Assembly (NCBI GenBank): GCA_024684815.1
Contig: JAIKWL010000030.1
Location: 1-64,000, forward strand
Origin: Saccharofermentans sp.
GTDB lineage: Bacteria > Bacillota > Clostridia > Saccharofermentanales > Saccharofermentanaceae
Reading direction: 5' to 3'
Length of the DNA: 64,000 nt
Position 1 is the first letter of the stretch. Every line of letters starts with the position of its first letter. This document shows, one piece after another, positions 15,864 through 25,231 of the stretch. The position numbers and the translations under genes were made by a program. The notes under the pieces are model-generated. The model was not told the origin of the DNA and searched no databases. It was given only the letters and a program-made list of their open reading frames with translations.

Positions 15864-18173
15864 TTATTCTTTCGGATCGGAAGATTCAGCCTTATCACTA
15901 TCCGTTGCTGCTTCAACATCCGGATTGTTTTGTGCCGCAGTCTCAGTTGCCTGAACATCTTCTGTTAATGTCTGAACAACTTCCCTTGTATCTTCTGCAA
16001 CTTGAACTTCTTCCCGGACTTCCGTCTGTGTATCCTCAACAGTTTCCGGTGCCTCTGCTGCAACCCCAGGAGCCGCCTGCTGCACATTAGGATTTATCCG
16101 GCTCTCATATTCATCTCTGGGCATCGGTTTGGCATAGTAGTAACCCTGGATCATGTTGCAGCCTTCTGATGCGAGGAAGTCGACCTGGGCCTGATCCTCA
16201 ACACCTTCTGCGACAGTCTGCATGTTAAGTTTCTTGGCAAGCCTGATAGCTTCAGAGACTACGATCTCTGCTCTGGAATTATCTGCTTCACCTTTGAAGA
16301 ATCCCGCATCGAGTTTTAAGATATCAAGCGGCATGTCCTTAAGCGAGTTAAGTGACGAATATCCTGAGCCGAAGTCGTCCATCGAGACGAGGAATCCGTA
16401 TTCTTTGAGTTTTTTGATAGTTGTGAGCATTTGCTTCTTATCATCGAAGAAAGCGCTTTCCGTAAGCTCTATTTCAATGAGATCATGAGGTGTGCCGACC
16501 TTATCGACCATGTCCCTGATCTGATCCGCAAGATTTACTTCGGCAAAATGGGCACGTGAGATATTGACCGATACCGGCACGCATTTCCTCCCTTCATCAA
16601 GCCACTTTTTCTGGTCTCTGGCAACATGTGAGACCATGTAGTGATCGATCTCGGTAATAAAGCCGCTCTTCTCGAAGATAGGAATAAATCTGCCGGGAGA
16701 CACGAATCCCAGATCGCTTGAGACCCATCTGATCAGAGCCTCAGCTCCCATGAGCTCATTTGTCCTCGGATCGTATTTGGGCTGGTAGTATACTTTGAAC
16801 TCTTCCTTCAGGACAGCTTCTCTCTGTCTTTCCGTTACTGTATCTATCCACTTCTCATCTTCAACAAGCTTTTCACCGAAGAACGCAATGCCGGTATCGT
16901 CACTGCTTTCTAAGGTCGCACGTGCGGAAGAGGCATTATTATATAAAAGATCGATATCCGCATTCTTTCTTATTTTCGGATCGACCATATAAACACCGGC
17001 CTGGAATTTGAAGTCGTGATCACCTCCGATAAGCTCAAGACGCTTGATGATGCTCATGATCTTCTCTCTGGCATGATCTTCGTCTCTGACTTTAATGAGC
17101 ATGGGAAAACCTGCCGGTGAAGTGTGGGCGCAGATCTCCTTCTTATCAAGAGAACCGTCGATTATATTCCATATCATCTTAAGCGTGTGCTCACCGACAT
17201 CGATCGAGTGACAGAGGACAAAATTCCTGTACCGCACAAAAGTAAGACTGACTAATGCATATTGTGTGTCTGACCTTCGTTTTCTTATCAATTGCCTGCT
17301 CTTTACGGCAAACCAGAACCAGTTGCGGTTGCCTGTGATATCATCCCTGAAAACGATCCTGCGCATCTTCTTGTTGTTCAAATGAGCCCTTATTATGTTT
17401 ACAACAAGGATTATGAAGATGACGGCAACTATGAGATAAGCAGCTATCGAAATTATTAAGAGATAAATAGTATCACTGGTCTTGAAATTTATACTAGTCT
17501 TAAAAGCGATCAGCTCCGAATTATCCCTTACCCTGAAGGCAGTCCAATAGTGAATGATCATGTCGTCATCGGATGAATCATCTGTTAACTCAACATTGAA
17601 ATTATCCTTAAAGATTTTTTCCATCATCTCAAAAATATCAGGAGTGATAATATTCTGTTGAACTTCAGCATATTGTGTCTCTTTGTCCGGAAAGAATATA
17701 AAATTTCCAACCAGGTCGCTGAAGATCTTTTCCGATATTGATATGTGATCTTCCTCATCTGTGATCTTGGAAATACCGATCTCTAATTCTGTACGGGTGG
17801 CTTCATCTATTTCTTCCACTTTTTCCAGTAAGACCGTCGGCTTTCCGACAGAATAGATCACATTGGCATCATTATCGGCAACAACAACATCGTGTCCGAG
17901 TTCTTTATATACCTTGAATACTTCATCAAGCTTTTTTTCAAGTTCTTCGGGATCTTCTTCGCTTTCCTCTGAATAAACCTGTTCGTATAAAGCAGCCAGA
18001 TCTGCCGTCTTATCTATCTCCGCATCAGCCTTGATCTTTGCCGCATACACGGAAACAAAAGCTATCGTAAAGGAGATCGCCACGTAAATAACTAAAAATA
18101 GCAGCGTGTACACGATAAGAGGGATTACGATCCAGTTTCTCGGTATTTTGTATCTCTGATCTCTTTTCGCCAT
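15864..18173 (-). CDS. Membrane EAL-domain c-di-GMP phosphodiesterase with degenerate GGDEF
   Basis: 769 residues from the ATG at 18173 (AAGGG eight bases upstream; a GTG three codons earlier overlaps that site). Membrane segments at ~12-40 and ~235-260 enclose an extracytoplasmic sensor region. The GGDEF domain (~275-420) reads TSPAGFP where the catalytic motif should be, so it should not make c-di-GMP. The EAL domain (~440-685) keeps GAEALIRW, SVNIS, IELTES, MDDFGSGYSSL, LKLD, AEGVED and QGYYYAKP, the residues needed for Mg binding and hydrolysis of c-di-GMP to pGpG. A Glu/Thr/Val-rich, probably disordered tail of ~80 residues ends the protein. It lies 18 bases behind a second EAL gene in the same operon. 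Confidence 0.87.
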   Translation of the reverse strand: MAKRDQRYKIPRNWIVIPLIVYTLLFLVIYVAISFTIAFVSVYAAKIKADAEIDKTADLAALYEQVYSEESEEDPEELEKKLDEVFKVYKELGHDVVVADNDANVIYSVGKPTVLLEKVEEIDEATRTELEIGISKITDEEDHISISEKIFSDLVGNFIFFPDKETQYAEVQQNIITPDIFEMMEKIFKDNFNVELTDDSSDDDMIIHYWTAFRVRDNSELIAFKTSINFKTSDTIYLLIISIAAYLIVAVIFIILVVNIIRAHLNNKKMRRIVFRDDITGNRNWFWFAVKSRQLIRKRRSDTQYALVSLTFVRYRNFVLCHSIDVGEHTLKMIWNIIDGSLDKKEICAHTSPAGFPMLIKVRDEDHAREKIMSIIKRLELIGGDHDFKFQAGVYMVDPKIRKNADIDLLYNNASSARATLESSDDTGIAFFGEKLVEDEKWIDTVTERQREAVLKEEFKVYYQPKYDPRTNELMGAEALIRWVSSDLGFVSPGRFIPIFEKSGFITEIDHYMVSHVARDQKKWLDEGRKCVPVSVNISRAHFAEVNLADQIRDMVDKVGTPHDLIEIELTESAFFDDKKQMLTTIKKLKEYGFLVSMDDFGSGYSSLNSLKDMPLDILKLDAGFFKGEADNSRAEIVVSEAIRLAKKLNMQTVAEGVEDQAQVDFLASEGCNMIQGYYYAKPMPRDEYESRINPNVQQAAPGVAAEAPETVEDTQTEVREEVQVAEDTREVVQTLTEDVQATETAAQNNPDVEAATDSDKAESSDPKE

Positions 18174-18191
18174 ATCAGTCACCCTTTTCCA

Positions 18192-20474
18192 TTATTTGTT
18201 CTTTACTATTACTAATTTTTCGAACTCATCGGTCGGGACAGGTTTTGAAAAATAATATCCCTGGAAGAGCTCGCAGCCCATAACGGCAAGAATATCATAC
18301 TGACACTGTGTCTCCACGCCTTCCGTAAGTGAAGTCATCCCGAGATCCATGGACAGATTGATAATGTTCTTCACGATCGTGTCAGCCTTCTTTATATCGC
18401 CGGATCTGCCCAGGAAGTTCATATCGATCTTAAGCACGTCGACCGGAATGCTCTTGAGCATGCTGAGTGAGGAATATCCGCTTCCGAAATCATCCATCTC
18501 AACGATGAAGCCGTAATCTCTTAATTCCTCCATTATCGATATTATCATGTCGGTATCTGTCATCATGACGGTCTCCGTGATCTCGACACGAAGCATGCGT
18601 GGCTCGATACCGAATTCTTCGATAAGTCCCTTAATATGTTTGGGAACGTCAAAGTAGTAAAAATCCTTGGGAGAGATGTTTACGGATATGAATAAATCCC
18701 TTCCTTGTTTTTTCCATTCAGCGAGGATCTCGCAGGCACAGCGCCACATATATTTGTCGACTTCGGCGATGAGGCCGTTCTTCTCAAATGAAGGTATGAA
18801 CTTGATCGGCGTAAGGAATCCGTATTCCTTGTGTTCCCAGCGTACGAGCGCTTCGCATCCGACGATCTTTCCGTTCAGGTCAGCAATAGGCTGAAGAAAC
18901 GGCTTGATATCGCGGTTTCTGATGGCATCGGTCAGTTGTGTCGAGATCTGCCGGTTCCATAAGATCTCGTTCCTTAATTTCTCGTCATAATATGCCGTGC
19001 GGACTGAATCATTAGCATCTAACGAGGACAAGGAGATGCGTGCATTTGCAAACATGACCGCTATATCCGGCTCGTTCCTGTCAACTTCATAGACGCCGAT
19101 CTGCGCCTGGACAGGGTATCTCGCTTTGCCCTGCTTTATATTGATCAGAGCGATAGCTTTTTCGACCTTTCCGGCATCAAATTCTTTTTTGGGAATGAGG
19201 ACACCGAAGTTCGCACTTTCAAGTCTTCCGTAAACACAGTTTTTCGAAAATGCGGATTTGATCTTGTCAGAATAACACTTGAGCGCAAAGTCTCCGAAAT
19301 CATTACCGAAGATATCATTAATTGTCTTAAAGCTCTTGATGTTGATATAAAGAATGAGGTAATCCGTGTCCACATGTGCATCTATCGTCTGCCTTATTAT
19401 CCTGAACAGATGCTCTCTCGTATAAAGTCCCGTGAGCCTGTCGTGTGTCGCTTCATAAAGCTCGCGTCTGACCCTGAGCTGATCTTCCGTGATATCCCTG
19501 ACCTTCAGATAGTAGCCTGTCACTTTGCCGTTTTCATTAATAACATCACGGTTCTCGAACAGATAGTACTTGATGCTGTCGCCGCCGCCTGTTACATGCT
19601 GCTCTGTCCAGTTGCCTTTTCGCAGTTTTGTATTAAACAGATATTCCAGTGATTCGGAAGCCTTCTCGCAGTTATTCTCCTGAACTCCTACGAGCAGGGC
19701 GGCCGCCTGGTTGACCCACACGCAGCGTCCTCTGGGAGTAAATATAAAGCACGCTTCCTCGCCGTTCGATACGATGCCCGAGAGCATTCTGTCAAGGAGT
19801 CTGAGAGGCCTGTAATGTATCGAGAAGTAATAGACAAGGATACCGAAAGCTCCGAATCCGATCATGGAACGGTCTATCGGGTTCTTTGAGAAGATATAAT
19901 ATGTCTCCCATATGCCGACCAGGATCATGGTGATCAATATGACAGAATATCTTTCCCTGTATATCCTTGCAGTCTTTACCGTTGTTACCGCGAAAATAAG
20001 GATAGCGGCAATAAAGAAGCCGTAACATATGACTCTGTGAAATGCCTGACCGATCAGGGGCTTTAATACATAAAACACCTGTCTGTCATATACGATCCAC
20101 TCAACATCAAAAGCGTGTTTTGTAAAAGGATTTATGAGCAGTTGGATAACATCTGCCAAAAGGATATATCTGAAGATCTTCAGAGCCTTATGAGCTTTTT
20201 CTGAACTCTTACAATATGCCTCTGTGAATTTCATCAGCTGAAATACAATGAGATCCATGCCGGTGAAGTATATGTAGCATCCGAGGAGGGCAAGCCATTT
20301 CCGCTGCGCCATGATGATAACGACATTGCCTAAGATGGGCGGGATAATGGCAAGATCAAGCGCCGCGACCTCATTACCAAGCGATTTATAGTGACGCCTG
20401 GCATTGATAGAGCACGTTAACAACGTAAGTATAGTTGCTGCGAACAGTCCCGCGTAGATAGCTCTCGAGAACAT
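18192..20474 (-). CDS. 7TM-PAS-GGDEF(degenerate)-EAL protein, c-di-GMP phosphodiesterase
   Basis: 760 residues from the ATG at 20474, which has GAGG seven bases upstream. Residues ~1-215 hold about seven membrane segments resembling the 7TM N-terminus of some histidine kinases. A PAS-like region follows (~225-330: GEEACFIFTPRGRCVWVNQA). The GGDEF domain keeps the ThrGlyLeu entry (HDRLTGLYTREHL) but has GRLESANFG in place of GGDEF, so it is predicted inactive as a cyclase. The EAL domain retains GCEALVRW, SVNIS, VEITET, MDDFGSGYSSL, VLKID, TEGVET and FQGYYFSKP, predicting an active phosphodiesterase. First gene of a two-gene operon with a second EAL protein; both probably lower c-di-GMP in response to different signals. 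Confidence 0.87.
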   Translation of the reverse strand: MFSRAIYAGLFAATILTLLTCSINARRHYKSLGNEVAALDLAIIPPILGNVVIIMAQRKWLALLGCYIYFTGMDLIVFQLMKFTEAYCKSSEKAHKALKIFRYILLADVIQLLINPFTKHAFDVEWIVYDRQVFYVLKPLIGQAFHRVICYGFFIAAILIFAVTTVKTARIYRERYSVILITMILVGIWETYYIFSKNPIDRSMIGFGAFGILVYYFSIHYRPLRLLDRMLSGIVSNGEEACFIFTPRGRCVWVNQAAALLVGVQENNCEKASESLEYLFNTKLRKGNWTEQHVTGGGDSIKYYLFENRDVINENGKVTGYYLKVRDITEDQLRVRRELYEATHDRLTGLYTREHLFRIIRQTIDAHVDTDYLILYINIKSFKTINDIFGNDFGDFALKCYSDKIKSAFSKNCVYGRLESANFGVLIPKKEFDAGKVEKAIALINIKQGKARYPVQAQIGVYEVDRNEPDIAVMFANARISLSSLDANDSVRTAYYDEKLRNEILWNRQISTQLTDAIRNRDIKPFLQPIADLNGKIVGCEALVRWEHKEYGFLTPIKFIPSFEKNGLIAEVDKYMWRCACEILAEWKKQGRDLFISVNISPKDFYYFDVPKHIKGLIEEFGIEPRMLRVEITETVMMTDTDMIISIMEELRDYGFIVEMDDFGSGYSSLSMLKSIPVDVLKIDMNFLGRSGDIKKADTIVKNIINLSMDLGMTSLTEGVETQCQYDILAVMGCELFQGYYFSKPVPTDEFEKLVIVKNK

Positions 20475-20608
20475 GATCACACCTCACCCGAAAATACTTT
20501 ACCGCTTATTATTATAAAGTAAGGAATATTTTATACTCATCACCATTCTATTAATAAAGTTGAAACAAAGAGCCCCGGAAAGCTCTTCAAGACGTTATAT
20601 TAAAGTTT

Positions 20609-20625
20609 TCCGGATGACAGCCGGA
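20609..20625 (-). terminator. Weak hairpin after the TIR/TPR gene
   Basis: TCCGG-CTGTCAT-CCGGA on the minus strand, followed by AAAACTTTAATAT. The stem is short and the T-run is interrupted, so the call is tentative. Confidence 0.3.
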
Positions 20626-20646
20626 GTGCTTACTTATTCCCGGAGA

Positions 20647-23124
20647 TCACATATTGGCGATCAGTCTTCCTGTCAGTTCATACCGGCTTAAATACTCTTC
20701 ATTTTGAGGATACCGGGAATTCAGATCCTGCCAGATATCATGAGCCCTTCTGAGCATTTGTTTATCATGACTCAGTCTGAAATGATTAAAATAAAGGACT
20801 GCGAGATCATCTTCCAGGACCGGATCTTCTGAATTTTCCGTAACCGGAGAGAGCAATGCTATTCCTTCATCATAATAGCCAAGAGCCTCTCTTCCCTGTC
20901 TGCGCTGTGCACTGATCCCGCCCATATAATTACAGCTAAGGCCAAGATCACGTATAGAATCCCTTCCGGGAAACAAATCAGCGATCTTTTTCGCGATATC
21001 ATATTCCTTATGAAAATACTCATAAGCAGTTTCTGTATCATCCATGCTCTTATAAAGCCCGCCTAAACGGTTATAACTGACAGAAAGATTCCTTAGATCT
21101 TCAGAAGATGCCCCCTCAGATGATGCGTATTTCTCATCTATCGTCATCGCTTGCCTGAGATAAAATTCCGCCTCTTCATAATCTTCCAGATCATAATGGA
21201 ACTCTCCTGCTTTGCTGCATATTTTCGACAACTCCACTTCGTGCGCAGGAAGTCCCGTTATCGAATACAGATCATCGGCCGCACTGACAGCCTCTTCGAA
21301 AGCATCCGAAGCCTCTTCTTTTCTGCCTGTAACAGAGTACAGTCCGGCCAGTTTCTCCCATATCATTGATATGTCCCTGTGAGTCCAGTCCAGATCAAGT
21401 TCGCGGTTAACACCCTCGCGGAGTTCTTTACTTTCCAGATATGATCGTTCGGCACTGTCCAAGTCTTCCAAAACCAGCAATGCATCACCTTTCATAGTCT
21501 GCATTATGTACATGTCCCTTTGGTTGAAAGCAGTCGGTGCTTCTTTCAAAAGCTCCGAGAGTATCTCTTCCCCTTGTATGAAATACCGTAATGCTTCCGC
21601 CCCGTCTCTTTTAAGGAGCCTGATCTGTCCTATCTTTTGACAGCTTACAGCCAGATCTCTGGCCGATACCTTTCCGGGGCATTCTTCATAAAGGATCTTT
21701 GCAGCACGGAAAGATGATTCGTACGCATTTTCAGCCTTTTCCAATTCTTTCTCTGCCAGGTACACATCTCCGGTCTTATTAAGCGCAACGGTCATATCTC
21801 TATACAGATCCGACAACCGGTAACGTCCGGAATATCTTTCTGCAAGATCACAGACCTCATCAAAAGTCATTTTTGCAGATGTGATATCATTCACTTCGAT
21901 CTGGTAATTGCCAAGCTGTGAAAGCCTGTATATAAGTGAATGGACATTTTCCGCAGTATCTTCAGCATCAGTTCTTTCCCGCGCCAGACGGACAAGTTCA
22001 CGCTGCCATTTAATGGCCTCGGAATGATCCTTACGGACAGCCATTCCCATACGGAACATCCGGACCAGGCGGTCCATGGCATCCTCGATTCCGCTCTGTG
22101 CCGCAGAAAGAATAAGTTTATAAGCCTTGTCCGCATCAACTTCAACACCGATACCGGTCAAATAAGCCAAACCTATATAATAGTCGTGCAAAGGTCCGCT
22201 TTTTGCGGGTTTATCATCCAAAGGTGACAAAGCTCTGCTAAAAAGCAGGTCATCATATGCATTGAAGCATTCGGGTACAGGTGAGAATTTGATCATCATC
22301 GCACTCTTGTCCGGATCGCTGAGTTCTGCTCCGATGATCTTCTTGCCGCGTCTTACAGCTTCCGGATATTCTTTCCGGACCACATAATTCTCTTCACCCC
22401 TGGCATTTATCGCAGTGATATTATTTGTCACGGCAAGAACGAACAGATCGCTCTGTTCCATCGCCTCAAAGATCTCTTTCTCATATGATCTTCCCGGAAT
22501 AAGATAATCGTCATACCAGACTGAGACATCATAATAATCATGAAGATTATGGATCCTTCTTATCAGGGTAAGCGCATATTCCCTGTCCACTTTCCTGTAA
22601 CTTAAAAATATGCATGCACGGAAAGAATTGCGGATATCTGAAATACTGTCATCATCAACAAGAAAATATTCAAGGTGTCCTTTTAGTTTAGCCCTGTATG
22701 CCTCATCATCACCGGCAAAGGAATTTTTGTTTAAACAATGAATGCTCTCAAGTCCCATTTCCTCACACATCTGATTAAAGTCGGAACTAACTCTCGGGCT
22801 GAGAATAACCGGCAGTACCGGGATCTTTTTATCCAGAGCAAAGGCGACTGCTTTTTTCTTCTCAGTGAATGATGCGGAAAGATAGTTTTTCGTACACACA
22901 AGCACAAACAGCTGCATCGGTCCGAGTTCTACCTCAAGTTGCCGTTCATCTTCCGGAAGAATGCCGTCATCATACATAAACAGCGCGCAGTTGTGGGCAT
23001 CAAGGATATCATTGCATAATTCTTTAACAAGATCATCCTTGTCATCCGCGTGAAAACTGATAAAAACACGCGGTTTCCCGTATGTGGACGAATCTGCTTT
23101 AGTCAGATGGATCAAATGAGCCAT
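20647..23124 (-). CDS. Double-TIR, Sel1 and TPR repeat protein
   Basis: 825 residues; AGGAGG precedes the ATG. The first TIR domain (~18-155) has RVFISFHADDKD, LFMYDDGILPED, QLFVLVCTKNYL and KKIPVLPVIL. The second (~168-295) has ACIFLSYRKVDREYA, VSVWYDDYLIPGRSY, LFVLAVTNN and GKKIIGAEL. In bacterial TIR NADases the catalytic Glu follows the third strand within a WCxxE-like stretch; the second domain has Glu252 there (YVVRKEYPEA), while the first reads SFTEKKKA and appears to lack it at the matching place. Residues ~312-385 contain Sel1-like repeats (YYIGLAYLTGIGVEVDADKA), and ~390-800 about eight to ten TPR-like helical pairs. No membrane segment. TIR plus repeat scaffold suggests a signalling or defence protein whose activity is gated through the repeats. 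It follows an 83-residue gene by 17 bases. Confidence 0.85.
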   Translation of the reverse strand: MAHLIHLTKADSSTYGKPRVFISFHADDKDDLVKELCNDILDAHNCALFMYDDGILPEDERQLEVELGPMQLFVLVCTKNYLSASFTEKKKAVAFALDKKIPVLPVILSPRVSSDFNQMCEEMGLESIHCLNKNSFAGDDEAYRAKLKGHLEYFLVDDDSISDIRNSFRACIFLSYRKVDREYALTLIRRIHNLHDYYDVSVWYDDYLIPGRSYEKEIFEAMEQSDLFVLAVTNNITAINARGEENYVVRKEYPEAVRRGKKIIGAELSDPDKSAMMIKFSPVPECFNAYDDLLFSRALSPLDDKPAKSGPLHDYYIGLAYLTGIGVEVDADKAYKLILSAAQSGIEDAMDRLVRMFRMGMAVRKDHSEAIKWQRELVRLARERTDAEDTAENVHSLIYRLSQLGNYQIEVNDITSAKMTFDEVCDLAERYSGRYRLSDLYRDMTVALNKTGDVYLAEKELEKAENAYESSFRAAKILYEECPGKVSARDLAVSCQKIGQIRLLKRDGAEALRYFIQGEEILSELLKEAPTAFNQRDMYIMQTMKGDALLVLEDLDSAERSYLESKELREGVNRELDLDWTHRDISMIWEKLAGLYSVTGRKEEASDAFEEAVSAADDLYSITGLPAHEVELSKICSKAGEFHYDLEDYEEAEFYLRQAMTIDEKYASSEGASSEDLRNLSVSYNRLGGLYKSMDDTETAYEYFHKEYDIAKKIADLFPGRDSIRDLGLSCNYMGGISAQRRQGREALGYYDEGIALLSPVTENSEDPVLEDDLAVLYFNHFRLSHDKQMLRRAHDIWQDLNSRYPQNEEYLSRYELTGRLIANM

Positions 23125-23141
23125 TTTTCCTCCTGACAGGA

Positions 23142-23393
23142 TTACTTAAGAAAACTCTCGAACTTTTTGCAGATCGATCTGCAGGTCTCCATTATGTCAG
23201 ATTTATCATTCGGATTTTGGGCAGCCATATCCTGATAAACAGACAGGAGTTCTTTCACGGTTCCCCTCTTAAGATATCCCTCGACTATCTGATCAAGGAT
23301 ATCTTTCCTTTTCATCCTCATAACGAGCATGATCACATTGGTCTTTTCCGTGGGAGCGAGATCTTTATTTACATCCAATTTCATTTTCATCAT
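23142..23393 (-). CDS. Small helical protein, partner gene of the TIR/TPR protein
   Basis: 83 residues, mostly alpha-helical and highly charged (MMKMKLDVNKDLAPTEKTNV... RSICKKFESFLK), with no known domain. A promoter TTGAAA-17-AATAAT (23420-23425 and 23397-23402) ends three bases before the ATG, so the message would begin near the second Met codon (23390) with no ribosome site. It is the first gene of the operon and precedes the double-TIR gene by 17 bases, so it could regulate or pair with that protein. Function unknown. Confidence 0.68.
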   Translation of the reverse strand: MMKMKLDVNKDLAPTEKTNVIMLVMRMKRKDILDQIVEGYLKRGTVKELLSVYQDMAAQNPNDKSDIMETCRSICKKFESFLK

Positions 23394-23396
23394 AAT

Positions 23397-23425
23397 ATTA
23401 TTTTAGAATATAATGATTTTTTCAA
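23397..23425 (-). promoter_or_regulatory. Promoter of the small-protein/TIR operon
   Basis: -35 TTGAAA (23425-23420), 17-base spacer, -10 AATAAT (23402-23397) on the minus strand. Position relative to the ATG at 23393 implies a leaderless message. Confidence 0.5.
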
Positions 23426-23503
23426 CCAGCGCGCATTACTATTTTATGACAATTACATGAAAATCTGTCGGATTATCCGCATGCAAAAAGCAGATGGTAT
23501 AAT

Positions 23504-23509
23504 ACTTCT
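23504..23509 (+). promoter_or_regulatory. Extended -10 promoter of the 23552 lipoprotein gene
   Basis: TATAAT preceded by TGG (extended -10) about 45 bases before the ATG; no good -35. GAGGGGG precedes the start codon. Confidence 0.5.
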
Positions 23510-23551
23510 GTACATGAGGTTTGTTCATGAGAGCATGAGGGGGATACTATC

Positions 23552-24754
23552 ATGAAAAAGAAACCCGGATCTTTGTTTTCCAAAACAGTATACGCTGAAT
23601 GCGCAGTTTTATTTGTTCTGACCTGTCTGCTTTCAGGTTGTGACGGCGGTCTTTACGGAGCACCGCCTACGTCACTCATACCAACTGATCCGCCCTATGA
23701 TAATGTCCCGCCAACTGACAAAGGCAGAACGGTCCGGAATTATACTTTTACAAGCTGTGAAGAGAAAAACACAAATTATGATCTGAGTCCTTATAAGGTC
23801 TTTGACGAAGATCTCGAAAACATTTCCTCTGCAGATGTTGACGAGTCTGACCTCAAATCATTTGCCCATGAAAAGTTCGACATCATTAAAAAGACCGATG
23901 ACAAAAGCGCCATAGGAACTTTTCAGGGATTTGATCTGGAGATCATACGTATCAACAGTTTCAATGAATGGCAAAGCCTTACCGGCATTGATGATACCGG
24001 TAATAATCCTGATAAATCCCTTTTCCTGTATTACTGGACAGGCATAGCAGACGGCGGTTCATTAAAAGAGAGGGTGAGTCTTGACCTCTATAAGGATCCT
24101 GCCGGATGCTTCCTCATTGTCACCGCTTGCCGTGATCATAAGGTCATATATGATTTCTTTACAGAGGGCAGCCCTTTAAGATACGGAACAGTTACGGAAT
24201 TGACAGATGATCACGACAGGTTCTGCAGAGATTCGTTTTCCGGAAAAACATGTACGGAAGATCAGGCTCTCGAATGGTCTAAAAAAAGCAATGTGGTTGT
24301 TATCGAAAACAAGGTGTGCACATCAGGCGAAGGTTTCAGAGGAGCATTCGTTAAAGCGGTCAATGAAGGAACAAAGGTATCGGTATTGTGTGCACAGTAT
24401 TACACTCCGGATGAAGAACACGCCGGAATGGAACTGTTTAAGCCGAAGCTGATTTTCTATTACATAGAATATTACGGCGGCTACCGGGGTGACAGTTGTT
24501 TTCAGGTAAAATACAGGAATTCCAGAGGCTATTACGAGTCGGTCAAAGAAAGGTCATACGATTACTTACTGCATTTCTACGGCAGAAATCAGGAGCCGGC
24601 TGAATACGCCAATTACGATGTGTATGTTCTTGCAAACGACAAATCGATTACCTGGGAAGAGGTAAAAGAAAGTCTGGAAGGTTACCCGTATCCGGATAAG
24701 GAAGAATACTGTATCATCTTCTGCGATATGTACGGCAAACCCACTGCCGAATGA
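23552..24754 (+). CDS. Lipoprotein, hypothetical
   Basis: 400 residues. The signal is long (MKKKPGSLFSKTVYAECAVL, then FVLTCLLSGC with the lipobox LSGC at ~30). A Pro/Thr-rich linker (PPTSLIPTDPPYD) leads to a large extracytoplasmic domain with no motif I can name. Several acidic and aromatic segments (YYTPDEEHAGMELF, IEYYGGYRGDSCFQV) suggest a beta-rich binding domain. A GAGGGGG site lies ten bases upstream of the ATG. An ACT-domain gene follows after 35 bases and may be co-transcribed. Confidence 0.75.
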   Translation: MKKKPGSLFSKTVYAECAVLFVLTCLLSGCDGGLYGAPPTSLIPTDPPYDNVPPTDKGRTVRNYTFTSCEEKNTNYDLSPYKVFDEDLENISSADVDESDLKSFAHEKFDIIKKTDDKSAIGTFQGFDLEIIRINSFNEWQSLTGIDDTGNNPDKSLFLYYWTGIADGGSLKERVSLDLYKDPAGCFLIVTACRDHKVIYDFFTEGSPLRYGTVTELTDDHDRFCRDSFSGKTCTEDQALEWSKKSNVVVIENKVCTSGEGFRGAFVKAVNEGTKVSVLCAQYYTPDEEHAGMELFKPKLIFYYIEYYGGYRGDSCFQVKYRNSRGYYESVKERSYDYLLHFYGRNQEPAEYANYDVYVLANDKSITWEEVKESLEGYPYPDKEEYCIIFCDMYGKPTAE

Positions 24755-24789
24755 TAAGATCAGAAAAGTAATAAAACCGGGGGCGCATC

Positions 24790-25152
24790 ATGATCAAACC
24801 TTTACCATTTCAATTCACGGTATGTAAGCTTAAATCTGCAGAAGATATCAGGACGGACAGGGAATTCTTTTTCGCCTCGGTCACCGACGAGGAGATCTCT
24901 CTTGTCTGCAAAATATGTGATGTTCCACCAGATACAACTGCCCGTGAGGACGGCTGGAGAGCTTTCCGGATTGAAGGAATACTGGACTTTTCGCTGATCG
25001 GGATACTCTCGAAGATATCGACAGTGCTTGCCGAAAACGGTATCGGGATCTTCGCTGTCTCCACATATAATACCGACTACATCCTCGTTAAAGAGGAAAA
25101 CCTCGATAAGGCCCTGAAAGCACTTAAAGAAAAAGGCTATCAGATCGTGTGA
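24790..25152 (+). CDS. ACT-domain protein (amino-acid-sensing type)
   Basis: 120 residues. The N-terminal half (LPFQFTVCKL, FFFASVTDEEISLVC) and the C-terminal half (GWRAFRIEGILDFSLIGILS, LAENGIGIFAVSTYNTDYIL, ALKALKEKGYQIV) match the stand-alone double ACT proteins related to the aspartokinase regulatory domain. These bind amino acids as small cytosolic sensors, and no enzyme domain is attached. GGGG lies about eight bases before the ATG. Confidence 0.8.
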   Translation: MIKPLPFQFTVCKLKSAEDIRTDREFFFASVTDEEISLVCKICDVPPDTTAREDGWRAFRIEGILDFSLIGILSKISTVLAENGIGIFAVSTYNTDYILVKEENLDKALKALKEKGYQIV

Positions 25153-25231
25153 ACACTTCCCCGGAAGGCAGAACAAAAAGCACAAAACCGTACCTTACTG
25201 ACGGCTTCATCCGGGGCTGAAAAAAGCTTTT

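Noticed and set aside
15864..20474. Diguanylate cyclases
   Set aside because: Both GGDEF motifs are degenerate at the catalytic residues; only the EAL parts look active.
20647..23393. Thoeris-type or CBASS defence system
   Set aside because: There is no ThsA-like effector, nucleotidyltransferase or other named partner beside the TIR gene; only a generic TIR-scaffold role can be supported.
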